Shown here: positions 27,569 to 42,800 of the stretch, piece after piece | Layout of the letters: each line of letters starts with the position of its first letter | Position numbering within the stretch: the first letter of the stretch is position 1 | Origin: Cunninghamella blakesleeana | Taxonomy: Eukaryota; Mucoromycota; Mucoromycetes; Mucorales; Cunninghamellaceae | Direction of reading: 5' to 3' | NCBI GenBank assembly: GCA_017871115.1 | Contig: JAFCIZ010000007.1 | Coordinates: 1,736,001-1,800,000 of the forward strand | Length of the DNA: 64,000 nt | Position numbers and translations under genes: made by a program | Notes under the pieces: model-generated | What the model saw: only the letters and a program-made list of their open reading frames with translations | The model's database searches: none | Told to the model about the DNA's origin: nothing

Positions 27569-30252
27569 ATGAGTTCATTACCTAATATATCTTCAGAACT
27601 TTTCTTTAATGAATCTAAATATCAAATATTAATTCCAAATATTAATTATGACCAACCTGAAAACGTAACATATACTGATATCATCAATTCAACTGAATCA
27701 AGGTCTTTTGCTTTTTATGGTATACTTTTTATGATATATAAATAAAAGAAAAGAAGAGAAAAAAAAAAATCAAGTAATATTTATATGCATTTTTTTATGC
27801 ATTTTTTTTTATTATAAATATATATATTTATATAGATGAACAGCTTCGTGTCTATTTATATGCCCGTATTCCACAACAAATTACAGGATCTGGTGATGAA
27901 ATATCTTCAGCCATTCGATTATTTTTTAATCAACTGGATATTCATATAGAATCCTCAATAATAGATGCTACAGCAAATATTAATCCATCTAATTCTACCA
28001 CTACTACACCGCAACGAACTATATCTAAACAAATGGCTTCTTTTTCGAGTGCACCTTCTTCCCCTCAACTAGGTAAGCGTGAACAACCAAGACCTGGTGG
28101 TGGTCCTGAATCGTTACCTTTCTTTTCCCATACATATAATAGTCGTGGCAAAGATGTCGAACCTATTATATTTGAACATGAACAAGCTTATTGTAGCTTA
28201 TTCCCAATAGATATACCTATTGGTAAGTAATATACATATATAAAAAAATACAAATATATATATATATAATAAAGAGAATACTTGTTTTTAATAAACGTGC
28301 TTCTGTTTTTATTTGGTACTAGCTTATATAAAAACTCGAGGAGGTCATCCATTACTATCTATTAATTTCAATATTGCTTATCGTCCATTACCAAGTAAAT
28401 TAAATATACCAAAGGAAGAAGAAATCAATGATGACGCTGAATATAATGTAGATCTATTTGATACAGTTGATTTACTTAGTGGCCTTAGTGAAGGTGAATA
28501 AATAAATAATAATAATACTGTTATTTTTTTTTTGTTAAAAAAAAAAGGAGGGAAAAGAAATGAAAGAAAAGAAGTGGTTCTGTATAATATTTAACGAACT
28601 TGTGCTTTTCTTTTTATTCGCTTATTAAAACGATAGATCCTGTATTTGCTAAATCTGGAGGACGACCTTCTCAACATTTTATTGTCGAAAATAGATCACG
28701 CCAGCCTATTGGAAATGAACCTTTTATGCATACAAATCAATCCGCTTCACATCTTTTAACCTTGAGATCTCATATACGTGAAACCATTCCTTTACGTACT
28801 GGTTTAGCGGTTAAAATGCGTACAACAAATGCTTCTGTCACGGACAAAACGGTTATGATGTCTGTGGAATTAGAAAACCTTGCCCAAGCTGAATGTGAAT
28901 TTTTAGTATCTAAAGTAGAAGTTCAAGTATCTCATGCCGTGGTGGCTCCAGCTTTTACTAATGAGGTAAAAATAAATCAATAATTCAATGAAAAGGAAAA
29001 TAAAAATATAACCATAATCTAATTATTATTTTATTTTTATTTTTTATTTTTGACTCTCTTTGTAAATATAAAGGCACAATTTCCTATACATCTTGAAACA
29101 TCTGATCAAATGGTATTTTTATATAACGTAACTTTATTAGAAGATGGTACAAGAAAACCACCAGCACCACCACAACGAATGTTTTCTACTCGTCGACCTA
29201 TTCCAACAAGCTCGGTTCCATCTCCTCCTTCAGCACAACAGCAACAAGAAGAACAAGTTCAACCTCAACGAGTCACTATTCACGTAACAGGATCACCTAT
29301 TATTAACGGTATATGTGCACAACAATTAAGGTCTAAATGGAATACAATGTTAGATATAGCCAACACACGCCAAAGAAAAGAAGATATGCCTGACCCAAGA
29401 TTTAATTCTTTGTTAACTTCATCTACACCTTCCTATCTTTCCAGATCTCAAACATCAGTAGCGACCAGTGCATCTGTATCACCAGGAGCCAGATCTATAG
29501 GTAGTCCTACATCAGTGCCCGGTCAACCTATTACTCATTTGGACAATGCTCTGCTTAGTAATATTAAACGACCTATTATGAATCATCCTAATAATAATAT
29601 GAATACAAATTATCAACAACAAAAGAATGGACCTGTTAATCAAGTGCCAAATGGTGCTCGTAAAGCACCTGAATTACAAGTAGCGGATGGTATTGTTATT
29701 AGCTTTACTGCTCCCGAGACCGTCCATGTTGGTAAAGTATTTTCTTTACACATCTTTATTGTTAACCGTTCTAAACATACAAGAAGATTTCAAGTTATGA
29801 TACCAAATCGTAAACGACAACCAAATTCGGATGTGCTTTTAGGAACAAAAACTGAATTACCTCTTTTACCTATGGAACAATCTGTTATTGACCCTTTTAT
29901 GGATGAAACCGGTAAGATATATATATATAAAGTAGAATGATGATTTTCTATTTGCTTTACGTTACTAAAGATTTATTTTTTTTATATTTTTATTATTATT
30001 ATTGTTATTGTTAATTGTATAGAATTTTTAAGGCAATACTTTGAAAATGAAACACATGAAGCTGATATCATTAGTTTAGAAAACAATGTAAGGTTACCAC
30101 CACTTGGACCATCTACTTCACAATCTGTAGATATTAGATTTATTGCTGTAAAAGAAAAATTACATACCATAGATCTTATTCAACTCGTAGATGAAGATAC
30201 TGGTTTTGTTACTAACTTACGTCGGGTTTTACAAGTATTTGTTGAAAATTAA
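27569..30252 (+). CDS. TRAPPII complex subunit, Trs65-like
   Basis: Probable Trs65-family subunit of the TRAPPII complex, which acts as exchange factor for Rab GTPases at the late Golgi. Six exons: 27569-27719, 27836-28222, 28323-28493, 28637-28965, 29074-29911 and 30023-30252, about 701 residues in one frame. Regions that look like fungal Trs65 are the middle Ig-like beta-rich part (RTGLAVKMRTTNASVTDK, VMMSVELENLAQAECEF, HLETSDQMVFLYNVTLLEDG) and the C-terminal beta sandwich (VISFTAPETVHVGKVF and DIRFIAVKEKLHTIDLIQLV). Between them is a Pro/Ser/Gln-rich disordered linker around 29160-29650. No membrane span or enzyme motif is present. Confidence is moderate because the family is divergent; another Ig-fold trafficking protein is the main alternative. 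It is on the same strand as MDN1, which starts about 590 bp downstream. Confidence 0.6.
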
Positions 30253-30845
30253 TCTCACCTAAAAAAATTATATATATATATTATTATTATTTTAATTTTT
30301 TTAAAAGAAAAAAAAATGTATCTTTTCGTTGTATAGACTATTTTATTTATTTTTTTATTTAATAAACATACTAAATTAAAATCTTTCAAAATAATCATAA
30401 TTTTTCTCCTTAGCGCGACTATTTTTTAGCCAATCAGTTTTTAATAACTTTGATGTCTTTTGCATAAATTTAGTTTTCTGGATAATTTGAAAATACATGG
30501 ATAATTTGAAATGGGTATGAACTTTTTTATAATTGATTATTACTTTTATTATTATTGTTACAATTATTTATTTTTTCAAATTATATTGATGCTAGTTTAA
30601 TAATTAATTAAAAAATAAATTGAAAATAGTATTTATGAAATGAAAATAAGATGTATATTTTTATTGTTCAGAGTTGGTGATCAAAAAAAAGCGGAATTTA
30701 AAATATGCTTGTCACAATAAAAAAAAAAAATTACTATTTAAAATTTTTTTTCTCGATTTTTACCTTTACCTTTTTTCTTTTCTCTTTTTCACTCATTCAC
30801 CCTTTCCCTCTTTTTTTTTTAAACAGGATCTTTTTTAATAAATAA
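30253..30845. other. Intergenic region upstream of MDN1
   Basis: 593 bp. AT-rich, with a long pyrimidine-rich stretch (about 30745-30825) immediately upstream of the MDN1 start, a pattern seen before several genes in this window and a likely promoter or leader feature. No gene. Confidence 0.5.
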
Positions 30846-33800
30846 ATGATCATGAGTGATCAAGATATTGAAATGGTAGAAGCAACTTCACTACAGCAAA
30901 CAATTATAAATAAAACAACCTTACATAATCCTTTAGACTTTGATCTTCAAAAAGCTGTCAACCAATTAAACACTCACTGCCATAATAATAATCGCGATCA
31001 TAGCCATAGTAGATCGATATTAGATTCCATTGATTTAACCATATTTCAAAAATATCTTTCTGAACCTCATGATCAATCTAAATCACAACTTTTAAATACT
31101 GTTTCGCAATGTTTACTTTATCGTCCTTGGACTCTTCAAATTATTCAGTGGTTTAGACCTCTAGCGATCGATTTAATTGCAAGAATAATTACTCCTGGAT
31201 TTATGGATTTTATTCAAAAGGATTCCTTCTCGAATTCAAGTATTACTGTATATAAAATAGAACTGGTGGCTAAAACTTTTGCTCTAACGCTTCCAATTGT
31301 ACCCCAAGTAAAAAGGTAAATCTTGCTAAAATAAAGATAAAGATAATCATATATATACATATATATATTCGTAATAAATAGACTTCGTATTGCTTAACCA
31401 ATAATCTCTTTTAACTTTTGTATATATATATTAGCTTGGCTGTATCATATTTCATGCATTCTCCTTCATTATTTGAACGGTTATTACAATTTTCAATAGA
31501 CAACACTACTCATGTAAGTAACATATGAATATGTAGATATGTAGATATATATAAATATAAGTATATATGTATATATGTATAATTTGGCTAAAATTATCAT
31601 TTTTTCATTTTTTATTTCATAGACTTCTTTAGACAAAATAGAAATTCAAGATTTATTATTTACTGCATATCAATTATTACATTTTTCAACTAATACATTT
31701 GCTCCAATTTGGAATTGGGGTACTCTTGTACAATTATTAAACTATCCATATGATCCTATTCGATTCCTTACTGTTTTATGTTTGGCAAAAGTTTATAGTT
31801 TAAGCGATCTTCAAACCAAAAATCTTTTAAACTCCGTTATGGGCTATTCTATTGACGAAAATGAAGATCCTATTATGGCCACTTTAGATGGTAATAGTAT
31901 TGATTTACGTATGCTCAGGTAATATTTTTTCTTTAAAAAAAATAGATAAATATATATATAAGTTATATTGATAATAGAACAAAAAAGCTCACAATTCAAT
32001 TTTTTTAATTTTTTATTTAGTTTATGGGAACAATACAACGTTGCCAATGCGCAAATTTGCCTCACACATAATCCATCTTATAATATACCTGATAATTCAA
32101 TCCATTCTTTAACTCCCGATGATTTATGTTCTTCAGTAACAGATATCTGTGGTATTTTAATGGCAAAGCCAATTAATGATATTCATCATGTCCGCACTGC
32201 TCAACAAGATCCTCAATTAATTCTCACTGATACAACTAGTAAAAATTTACATGCTATTGCTTTAGCTTTATCTATTGGTGCTCCAACTTTATTAGAAGGT
32301 GTTACTGGTGCTGGTAAAACCACTTTAGTAGAAGATTTAGCTATTAGAACTGGAAGAGGTGACCGTAAGTGCTTATTTTTTTATATTTTATCATGATTTT
32401 TATCTGTTTACTTATTATAATTTTTCTTTTTTTTATATTTAAATAATTTCTATAGAGCTTGTCAAAATTCATTTAGGAGATCAAACAGATCCTAAAGTAC
32501 TTCTTGGAACATATGTTTCAACTTCAACACCTGGGTCATTTAGATGGCAATCTGGAGTATTAACTACAGCAGTACAAGAAGGTAGATGGGTTTTAATTGA
32601 AGATATTGATCTTGCACCAGCTGAAGTTTTGTCCGTCTTACTTCCATTACTTGAAACAAAAAAATTATTTATTCCATCTCGCGGTGAAGAAATCAAAGCA
32701 AAAGAAGGTTTTCATCTCTTTGGGACTAGATCTTTAATCCCATCTAAATCTGGTAAAGGATTTCATTCTCGTGGTGGTGAAATGGTCACTGGTGCTAATT
32801 TATGGACTCGTGTACATGTCGATGCTTTATCTATAACTGAATTGGAACAAGTCGTACGTGAAAAATTCAAATACATTGGTGATTTTACTCGTCATGTTAT
32901 AGAGCTCTTTGAAACCATTATGAGTATTTATCAAGATCCTAACTTTACTGCACTTTCATCATCTACTTTTGGCAGATTTATATCTACTCGTGATCTTATG
33001 AAATATTGTTATCGTATTGATACATTGATTGGATCTAAATTAGACTCATCATCATTGTCAACATCAGACTTGAATCAAGAAGTAGGAATGGATGAATCAA
33101 TTCGTTTGGATTTATTTAGCGAAGCAGTGGATTGTTTCTGTGGTATGATATCTGATTATGCTACTTGGGTGGTGGTACTTGAAAAAATCGGTGAACCTCT
33201 TCAATTATCTCCAGCCATGGTACGTCATTATATTGATCAATACAAGCCCTCCTTTGATGCATCTGATATTCATGTTAGAATTGGCCGTGTTAATTTAACC
33301 TCTATTGTTGCTCAAGGTCGCCAAAAACAATCTTTAATGAAGCGTGAAAAGAAACGTCCCTTTGCTACAACAAATCATGCTTTAAGACTTATGGAAAGGA
33401 TTGGTGTATCTATACATTTAAATGAACCTGTTCTTTTGGTGGGTGAAACAGGTACTGGTAAAACTACAGTTGTACAACATTTGGCCGACATGATGCATCA
33501 AACGTTAGTAGTAGTTAATATGTCTCAACAATCGGATAGCTCGGATTTGTTAGGTGGATTTAAACCTGTAGATGGAAAAGTGCTTGCTATACCTATACGC
33601 GAAGAATTTGAAGGATTATTTGAAAAAACATTTTCTATAAAGAAAAATGCTAAATTCTTAGAAGCCGTTCGTAAATCATTTATACATAAAAAATGGAAAA
33701 CCTTTGTTGGTTTACTTGATCAATCTATCAAAATGTCCCAACAAAAATTCAGATTAGAAGATGATCAATCTAATAATGATAATAACGATATGGAAAATAA

Positions 33801-36800
33801 AGATGAAGAAAAGAAAAACCCCGGTAGACGTGTTACTTCACCTCAATTAAGAAATGCATGGAAAACATTTGAAAGACATTTAGAAGAATTTAAGGTACAG
33901 CAAACTCAATCGCAAAATAAATTTGTTTTCAGCTTTATGGAAGGGTCTTTAGTAAAAGCAGTACGTAATGGGGATTGGATATTGATGGATGAAATTAATT
34001 TGGCTACAACAGAAACTTTGGAATGTTTATCTGGATTATTAGAAAATGCTGAAAGTTCTTTATTATTAACAGAAAAAGGTGATTTAGAACCAATTAAAAG
34101 ACACCCCAACTTTCGTCTCTTTGCTTGTATGAATCCAGCAACTGATGTAGGTAAACGTGATCTTCCACCTGGTTTACGAAATCGATTTACAGAATTTTAT
34201 GTTCATTCACCTGACTCTCGCTATGAAGATTTATTACAAATTGTTCGACAATATATTTCCCCCATTGCTACTGGTGATGAACGTGCCTGTGAAGATGTAG
34301 CTCAATTTTATATGGAAGCTAAAAAATTATCACAACAGCATAAATTAGTAGATGGTGCCAACCAACGACCTCATTTCAGTATTCGTACCCTTTCTCGTGC
34401 TTTAACTTATGTGTGTCAAATTTTCCCCACTTATGGTTTACGACGATCTCTCTATGAAGGCTTTTGTATGACATTTTTAACTCAATTAAGCAAGGAAAGT
34501 GAAGCCTTAATGCATCAACATATTTATAAAACTATTCTCAATAATATCAGTAATCCTAAACATTTAATCACACAAATCCCAAGACAACCACAAGATAATT
34601 ATATTCAGTTTGGTTATTTCTGGTTAGAACAAGGTCAATTTGATCCAATAGATGATACTGGTTATATTATGACTCCCTCTGTTGAAACTAAGTTATATAA
34701 TCTTGCCCGAGTTATTATGTCTCGTAAATTCCCTGTACTTATTCAAGGTCCTACATCTGCTGGTAAAACAAGTATGATTGAATATCTTGCTAAAAAGACA
34801 GGTCATCGTTTTGTACGTATCAATAATCATGAACATACAGATTTACAAGAATATCTTGGTACCTATGTATCCAACAATGAAGGTAAACTTGTTTTCCAAG
34901 AAGGTGTACTTGTTGAAGCTCTTCGCAATGGCTATTGGATTGTATTGGATGAATTAAATTTAGCTCCTTCCGATGTTCTAGAAGCACTTAATCGATTACT
35001 TGATGACAATCGTGAATTACTTATACCAGAAACTCAAGAGATAGTGAAACCTCATCCTCATTTTATGCTTTTTGCTACTCAAAATCCTGCTGGTCTTTAT
35101 GGTGGACGTAAAGCATTATCTCGTGCTTTTAGAAATCGTTTCTTAGAACTTCATTTTGATGATATCCCTGAAGATGAATTGGAAACCATTCTCTCTAAAC
35201 GATGTCGCATTGCTCCTTCCTATTGTAAAAAGTTAGTTCAAGTGTATAAATCATTAATGGAACGTAGACAAAGTACTCGTATTTTCGAACAACGACATGG
35301 ATTTATTACTTTACGTGATCTTTTCAGATGGGCAGGTCGTGATCCTAATGGTTATCAAGAATTAGCAGAACATGGTTATATGTTATTAGCAGAGCGTTGT
35401 CGTCGTGATGAAGAAAAAAAAGTGGTGAAACAAGTTCTTGAATCTGTCATGAAGGTTACTTTAAACGAAAATGAAATTTATGACACATCTCGTCTTGAAG
35501 AATTTTCTATATATGACCAAATGCTTAAAAACAATGCTGCTCAATCTGGGCAAGATACTGCTTTAGTATGGACAAAGGCTATGAAAAGACTTTTTACACT
35601 TGTTGCAAGATGCTTGAAATATAATGAGCCCGTCCTCTTAGTTGGTGATACGGGTTGTGGTAAAACAACAGTATGTCAAATGTTGGCAGAAACTTATGGA
35701 AGAGAATTACATATTGTCAATTGTCATCAAAATACGGAAACAGGTGATTTACTCGGTGGACAACGCCCTGTACGACAACATGATAATAATAGTAACGACC
35801 AACAGCAAGAAGAAAAAGAAGAAGGAAAGGATGGAAAACAGAAAGCATTATTTGAATGGCACGACGGTCCTTTAGTACAATCTATGCGCCATGGTCATTT
35901 ATTCTTATTGGATGAAATTTCACTTGCTGATGATTCTGTTTTGGAACGTTTAAATTCTGTTTTAGAACCTAGCCGTTTATTAGTCCTTGCTGAAAAAGGC
36001 GGTAAGCACGTTGAAGAACTTTATGCCAATTCTGGATTCCAATTCTTTGCTACAATGAATCCAGGCGGTGATTATGGTAAAAAAGAATTATCTCCTGCTT
36101 TAAGAAACCGTTTTACTGAAATTTGGGTACCAGCTGTTACTGATCATGATGATTTATCAAGTATTATTAATGAACAATTTTCTCATCCAAGCTTACAGAT
36201 ATATACTGAAAAAATATTGAATTTTATTGATTGGTATATGAAAGCTCTCGGTCAATCACGCACAGTGATTTCTCTTCGTGATATTTTATCTTGGGTTAAA
36301 TTCATTAATACTGGTGTGAGCAATGGTTTAGATGCTCAATTATGTTTTGTTCATGGTTGCTGTATTGTCTTGTTGGATGGTTTAGGCTCTCACGGTTCTT
36401 CTGGGTCATTTTTAGCTGGTGATGCTTTAAAAGATTTTAGATTAAAATGTCTCCGTGAATTAGTGAATCAACCTGAAGCGACAGAAAAGAATATTCTTGG
36501 CCATATCACACAACATGATTCTGTTTCTATTACTGATGATTATTTTGGTATTGGCCCATTCCAAATACCACGTGGCAAGCTCGATCAAACCGATATCAAA
36601 TTCACCCTTTTAGCTCCTACAACAAGTGATAATGCTATGCGTGTTATTAGATCTATGCAATTAAAGAAACCCATATTATTGGAAGGTAGTCCTGGTGTTG
36701 GCAAAACAAGTTTGATATCAGCATTAGCAGCAGCTTCAGGCCATAATCTTGTAAGAATCAATTTATCAGAACAAACAGATTTGATGGATTTATTTGGTTC

Positions 36801-39800
36801 TGATTTACCTGTTGAAGGTGGTAATAGTGGTGAATTTGCATGGCGAGATGCTCCATTTTTACAAGCAATGAAAGCTGGTGATTGGGTTCTTTTAGATGAA
36901 CTTAATTTGGCTTCCCAATCTGTACTTGAAGGTCTTAATTCATGTTTGGATCATCGTGGTGCTGTTTACATTCCTGAATTGGATCGTGAATTTTTCTGCG
37001 CTCATGGATTCCGTGTGTTTGGCGCTCAAAACCCTCTTCAACAAGGTGGCGGCCGTAAAGGTTTACCAAAATCCTTTGTTAATCGTTTTACTCAAGTTTA
37101 TGTGGAACACTTGACAGCTGATGATTTATTATTTATCTGTACACATCTCTTCTCAGAATTTGAACCCAATGTTTTACAACAAATGATTGACTTCAACACA
37201 GCAATGTATAATGAAACAATGATTAAATGCAGTTTTGGTAGAAAAGGCAGTCCCTGGGAATTCAATCTACGTGATGTATTTAGATGGTTAGAACTTATGC
37301 AAAAAAATAATGTCTCTAACCCTATGGAATACTTGGATACAATTTATATTCAACGTATGAGAACCCATGAAGACCGACTTAAAGTTATTGAATTATATGA
37401 AACTATCTTTAATACCAAATATAATCAACCACTCCACCCTCAATGGAAAATTACTCCTAATAAATTAACGATTGGCAACTCATCATTATCTAGATTACAA
37501 TGTGCTGAAAATAATAGAAACAATTCAACGTCATCAGATAACCAATATCATATATTGCAATCCTTCCTTTCACCTCTACAATCATTAATGAAATGTGTAG
37601 AATCTGGTTGGATGGCCATTCTTACTGGTCCATCAGCGTCTGGAAAAACTTCTTTAGTTCGTTTGCTCAGTAAAATCACTGGAAATAGATTAGAGGAATT
37701 TGCTATGAACAACAGTGTAGATACAATGGAGTTGTTAGGTGGTTTTGAACAAGTTGATTTAAATCGTCATAGACAAGTCATCATCGATAATTTACGACAA
37801 ATGACAAATAGAGGAACCCAGGTTTTATTAGATTATTTATCGACTCTTGAATCAACTTCAATAGAAGAGCGACAAAAATTAATACAACAAATTAGACAAT
37901 TGAATGACGCTTGGTTTGCTTTGGAAAAACATCAGCAATTGCAACGTGCATCTGAACATCATGCAAATGAAAGTTTAGACTATAGTTTATTGTCAGCACT
38001 TTTGAATTATTTAAATAGCACGTGCTCTCTTGATAAAGAAGCATCAGTACCTATTTCTCAAATAGTAGAATCTATCAAACATTTACAACAATTGGAAAAA
38101 GATTCAGTAGCTGGAAAATTTGAATGGATAGATGGTCTTCTTATTAATGCATTGGAAAATGGACACTGGTTACTTATAGATAATGCTAATTTATGTAATC
38201 CTTCAGTGCTTGATCGATTAAATCCTCTTTTTGAAAACAATGGTGTGTTAATGGTGAATGAACGTGGTTTAGTGGATGGTGCCGTAAAAGTGATTAAACC
38301 TCATCCTAACTTTAGAATGTTTATGACAGTAGACCCTCAAAATGGCGAACTTTCACGTGCTATGCGTAATCGTGGTATCGAAATCACCCTTGTTGATTCT
38401 CAATGGAATAATAATAACATTCAAGACGTTACTAAACTTGCTAATGGACTTAGTTTACGTGGACCTCAATTACCTTTAATACTCAATGATTTACAAGAAG
38501 AAGCTGCTTTACAACGTAGACATTTAAGAACAAATAAAAACGTACGCGATTATCTCTTACTGGTAAGGTATATTATTGAACGCCTTCAGCGTGGTCAAAC
38601 TTTGAAAAGTGCTATACAAGAGTCATTTTATCAAGTATTTGTTGATATCAAGGAAGTCCCTTCTACTCTTTCGAAACTCCTGGAAATGGATGTGGAAGAA
38701 GATATTCTTCAAGATATGCTTTCACCAACAAACTGTCATTTATTTATTGGAGGTAGCCAACTTCAACAAGATTCTCGTTTAGCAACAGTTGCCCTTCAAG
38801 GTGCTTATTTTTTACATACAGTTCAACAATTAAATAATATTGATATTAAGAATAAAGATAATGAAGATGATGATGGTGATGAATCAAAGAAACAGCAACA
38901 GTTGAAGAGAATTGAAATAGCTGGTGATTATTTCTTAGAAATGATGTCAATGGAAGATTATGGTATTCGCTTACGCTGGTTAGCATTTGTTGTACAACAC
39001 TGCCCTATTAAACATACTCAACAAATAGAACGTCTTGGATATCTTACGAAATTAATAAAAGCACATTCTATCTTTTTAGAATGGTCTAAAGATAATACTT
39101 GTTCATTAGTAAGTGTTATTTTATAATGTATTCATATATACATAAATTTGACAAAAATTATGTTAACCATATATTTATTTTATTATGTTTATTTGTCTTA
39201 TTTTTCTAGATTAAAAATGGCTACAAAATATTTATTCGACTTTGTAAACAAGAATATGCAATGACAATGATTAGAACTGCTTCACAACGCTTAAAAGTAA
39301 CCAATTTGACAGCTATCCAACAATCATATTGTCTTCAAGAAGGTAGAATTAGTGAATCCCAACTTTTACATCCTATTGTAGCCAAACTATACCCTTACTT
39401 CAACCTTGTTTATGGTAGCTTATTACAGTGGATCAATGAACGTGGCTATATTAATTCGTCGTTGAAGGTAATTTTTATTTTAAAATATAATTATAAATTA
39501 TTTATTCAATTATGCATTTATATTAATCTCTAAAATATAAAAACTCCATGTACTTTTCATACTTATTGTAGGAATTTGATTGGATCAACGATATATTAGA
39601 CCTCTCTGACTTTGCTTGGGATTTAATTCAATCAACTACACTTCCTTTAGATAACCTTTTGATTATTTTACGTTCAACAAAGGAATTAATGTCTCATGAA
39701 TCATTCAATACATCACTATTTACACCTTGTCGTGATTCGATTGATAATATTATGTCATCCTTTAATTTTGAAATATCAAAATCAATGAAAGAATTGTGGA

Positions 39801-42800
39801 AATATTTTGGACCAGCAACTTTATCTTCAAAAACTTTGTATGAATTAGAAAGAGAACTTATTAAAATTAGTACAACTTTAAACTCCTATGATTCTGCTAA
39901 CGGTAAATATAATATATAAGTATACTTACATATATATATATATATATTAAATAAAGAAGAGGGAAAATACTGAATTTTTTTTCAATATCTAATATTACGC
40001 TTCTAGACGATCATTTAAAACCAACCGATGCTATTCTCCATGTGAAACAAGATATAAAAGAAACCATTATAGAAGGTATTGCTACTTTATACGCGGTGGA
40101 CGAAAAGAAAGAAAGAAATGCTCAGAAGCTTGCTAAATCATTACAACAATTACCTGAGGTAAAATAATATATACTTATTTAGTTTATTATTATTATTGTT
40201 ATTAAATATGATTATATAATTTCATTATTGCTTTTTATTGTTATAGTATCTTCGCACTCAATTGGCTACTACTAATACAATCAACATTGATTACACATCC
40301 TGTTGGAATACGGCTCTTATACCATTATATGATTATACCAGTTTAGTTAAAGAAATGGAACTTCTCTCTCAACTTTACGTTTTATCCTGTGATCAAGACA
40401 AACATGTAATTTTATATAAAAAAATAGTAAAAAAACGAAAACATAATAATAATATATGGTTATAATTATACTTACCCTATATCTGTCTTATCTATTTAAA
40501 ATTATAGGTGATACCAACCGTCGTAATAAACAACTTGAATGAGCTTCGTTCTTTTATTTTAAGTAAAACATCGCGTCCTCCACTTGATTTGGTACCCTAT
40601 CAACGATTACTTTGGACTCTTGACTCAAGCAGTAAGACAGTTATACTTTTTACTTTTTTATTTTTTTAAAAAAAACTTTTGCATTTATTATTTTTAACCT
40701 ATATAATGCTTTTTTATATTATTTTTTTCTTAATACTAGACCCACAGAAATTAGATGTTATTCTTCCCGGTTTAATTCAAGACGCTGTACATCATTGGCA
40801 ACAACGACTTTGGCGATCAAGCATATTACAAGCTCAGTTACATCAATTAGTAAAAACTAAGAATGAAAAGGTAAAAATTTATCTTTCTTTTATATAAAGA
40901 ATAGTTGGTGTTTTTTTACTAATATCATATATTAAATTCTAAATTATAGGAATTAATCATTAGTGAAGGTTCGCTTAATCTCTATGAAGGTGTCGAATCT
41001 TTAGTTTGTCTTAACATAATGTAAGTATTTTTATTTTTATTTTTGTTAAAATAATATTAATGTATTTATAAAATATGTACTAATCCGTTCAAATCAATAA
41101 TTTTATATAGTGGTTCTGTTGATCGTATTAATACTGAAATGATGGAAACTGCCCTTAAACAATTGAAAGGCCTTAAAGATTATCTGGCCACCAAAATAGA
41201 TATTGCAAACAGAAAAGTATTTGAACTTATTACTTTAATATCAATGGCAACACAGGTAAACTATAAAATAATTAAGAAAAACAAATTAATTAAAAAACTA
41301 AACTAATTAATATATATATAATACTTTGCTTTATTTTGATCTTCTTATAATAAATAGCTTTTCACAGCATCATCAGCAATGATTTCTAAAGACATATATA
41401 ATGCAATTTCTCCTCAATTAACTATGGCCTTATTAAGTATTACAAAAGTATCACACGAAAATATTTGGACTGCATCTAAGGATTCTATTGACTATAAAGA
41501 ATTTCATGGATACCTTTATAATATTACAGCTTTATTAAAGGAACACAAGTTCAACGATCACTATATATCAGCTATTATTTCATTATCTGAAACTATACAA
41601 CATTATCAAAATGAAAATAATTCGTCATTCTATCTTGCAGCTGGTAAAACTAGAACACTTATTGGTTTATCCTTTGTTGTATGCTATGTTCCTGATTATC
41701 CTGTTGATCCTACATCTGAACCCCGCCTTCAAGTAGATTTATTAACAAGAAAACAGCAACAGCATATAAATGAAATTGACGTTCGTATAAATATTGAAGA
41801 CATTTTAACTGGTAATAAAACAAACTCCAACATTGAAATTGAAAAATCTCGACTCGATAACATTGATGCTCAATTGTCGAAAACTATTACAACATTCTCC
41901 TTACGACCCGCCAAATCACAATTGGATGATATTTTTGTGGATTTACGATACTTGCAACAAAATATGTTGGAAAAGAATGTGAAATCATTATTGAGTGATT
42001 TAGAAAAGGGGGATTTATCTAATGCAACTGTCCTTCAACGAGAAAAGCTTTTACAAAGTAATGCACTTCAATTTATTGATCGTGTTCAAGCTAAATTTGC
42101 TATGTATCGTGATATTCTTCAACCTTTGTTAGTAGCAGTGGATAATATAAAATACGGTTTAAGATTGATGACTTCAGTTTATAAAAAGGATGGAACTGAT
42201 ACTTTCTTGGCTACTGTTATTCAACTATTACTTTGTAATCCTGACATTTCACAACATGATCAACAACATCTTGATTGGCATACTTTGGCTACTTTGGACC
42301 AACTTACTGTAATAAAAAATGTCATTTTTGATCGTGCGTCTATGAGCCGTAAATGGGCATTCTATCTTCGCTTATTAATTGTGGTACTACAGCACCTTGT
42401 AATTAGTATTTATAACACTGGATATATTCAAGCAAAAGATTTAAATTCCTTAAATGTTGTATTTTCTGAAATTGTATATATTTGGAAAGCAGCTCAAGAT
42501 TACAAACGTCAAATGGAAGCAGAAAAGGAGCAGCTTTATAAGACACGTGCAAAGAAATATGAACCTACTACTGATGAAGAATTGGATGAAATGGATATGA
42601 AAAAGACATTTGCTGACTTTAATGATGAATTTGCAGATTTAGCTATTGATGATGATGTTGAAAACAATAATAAATCATCTATTCCAAATCAAGTAGAAGA
42701 AGAATCTGTATTGGATCCAATAGATATTCAACGAATCTATATCATTCATCAATCTTTATACAATGACTTTAATGTAAACATTATATCACGACATGGGCCT

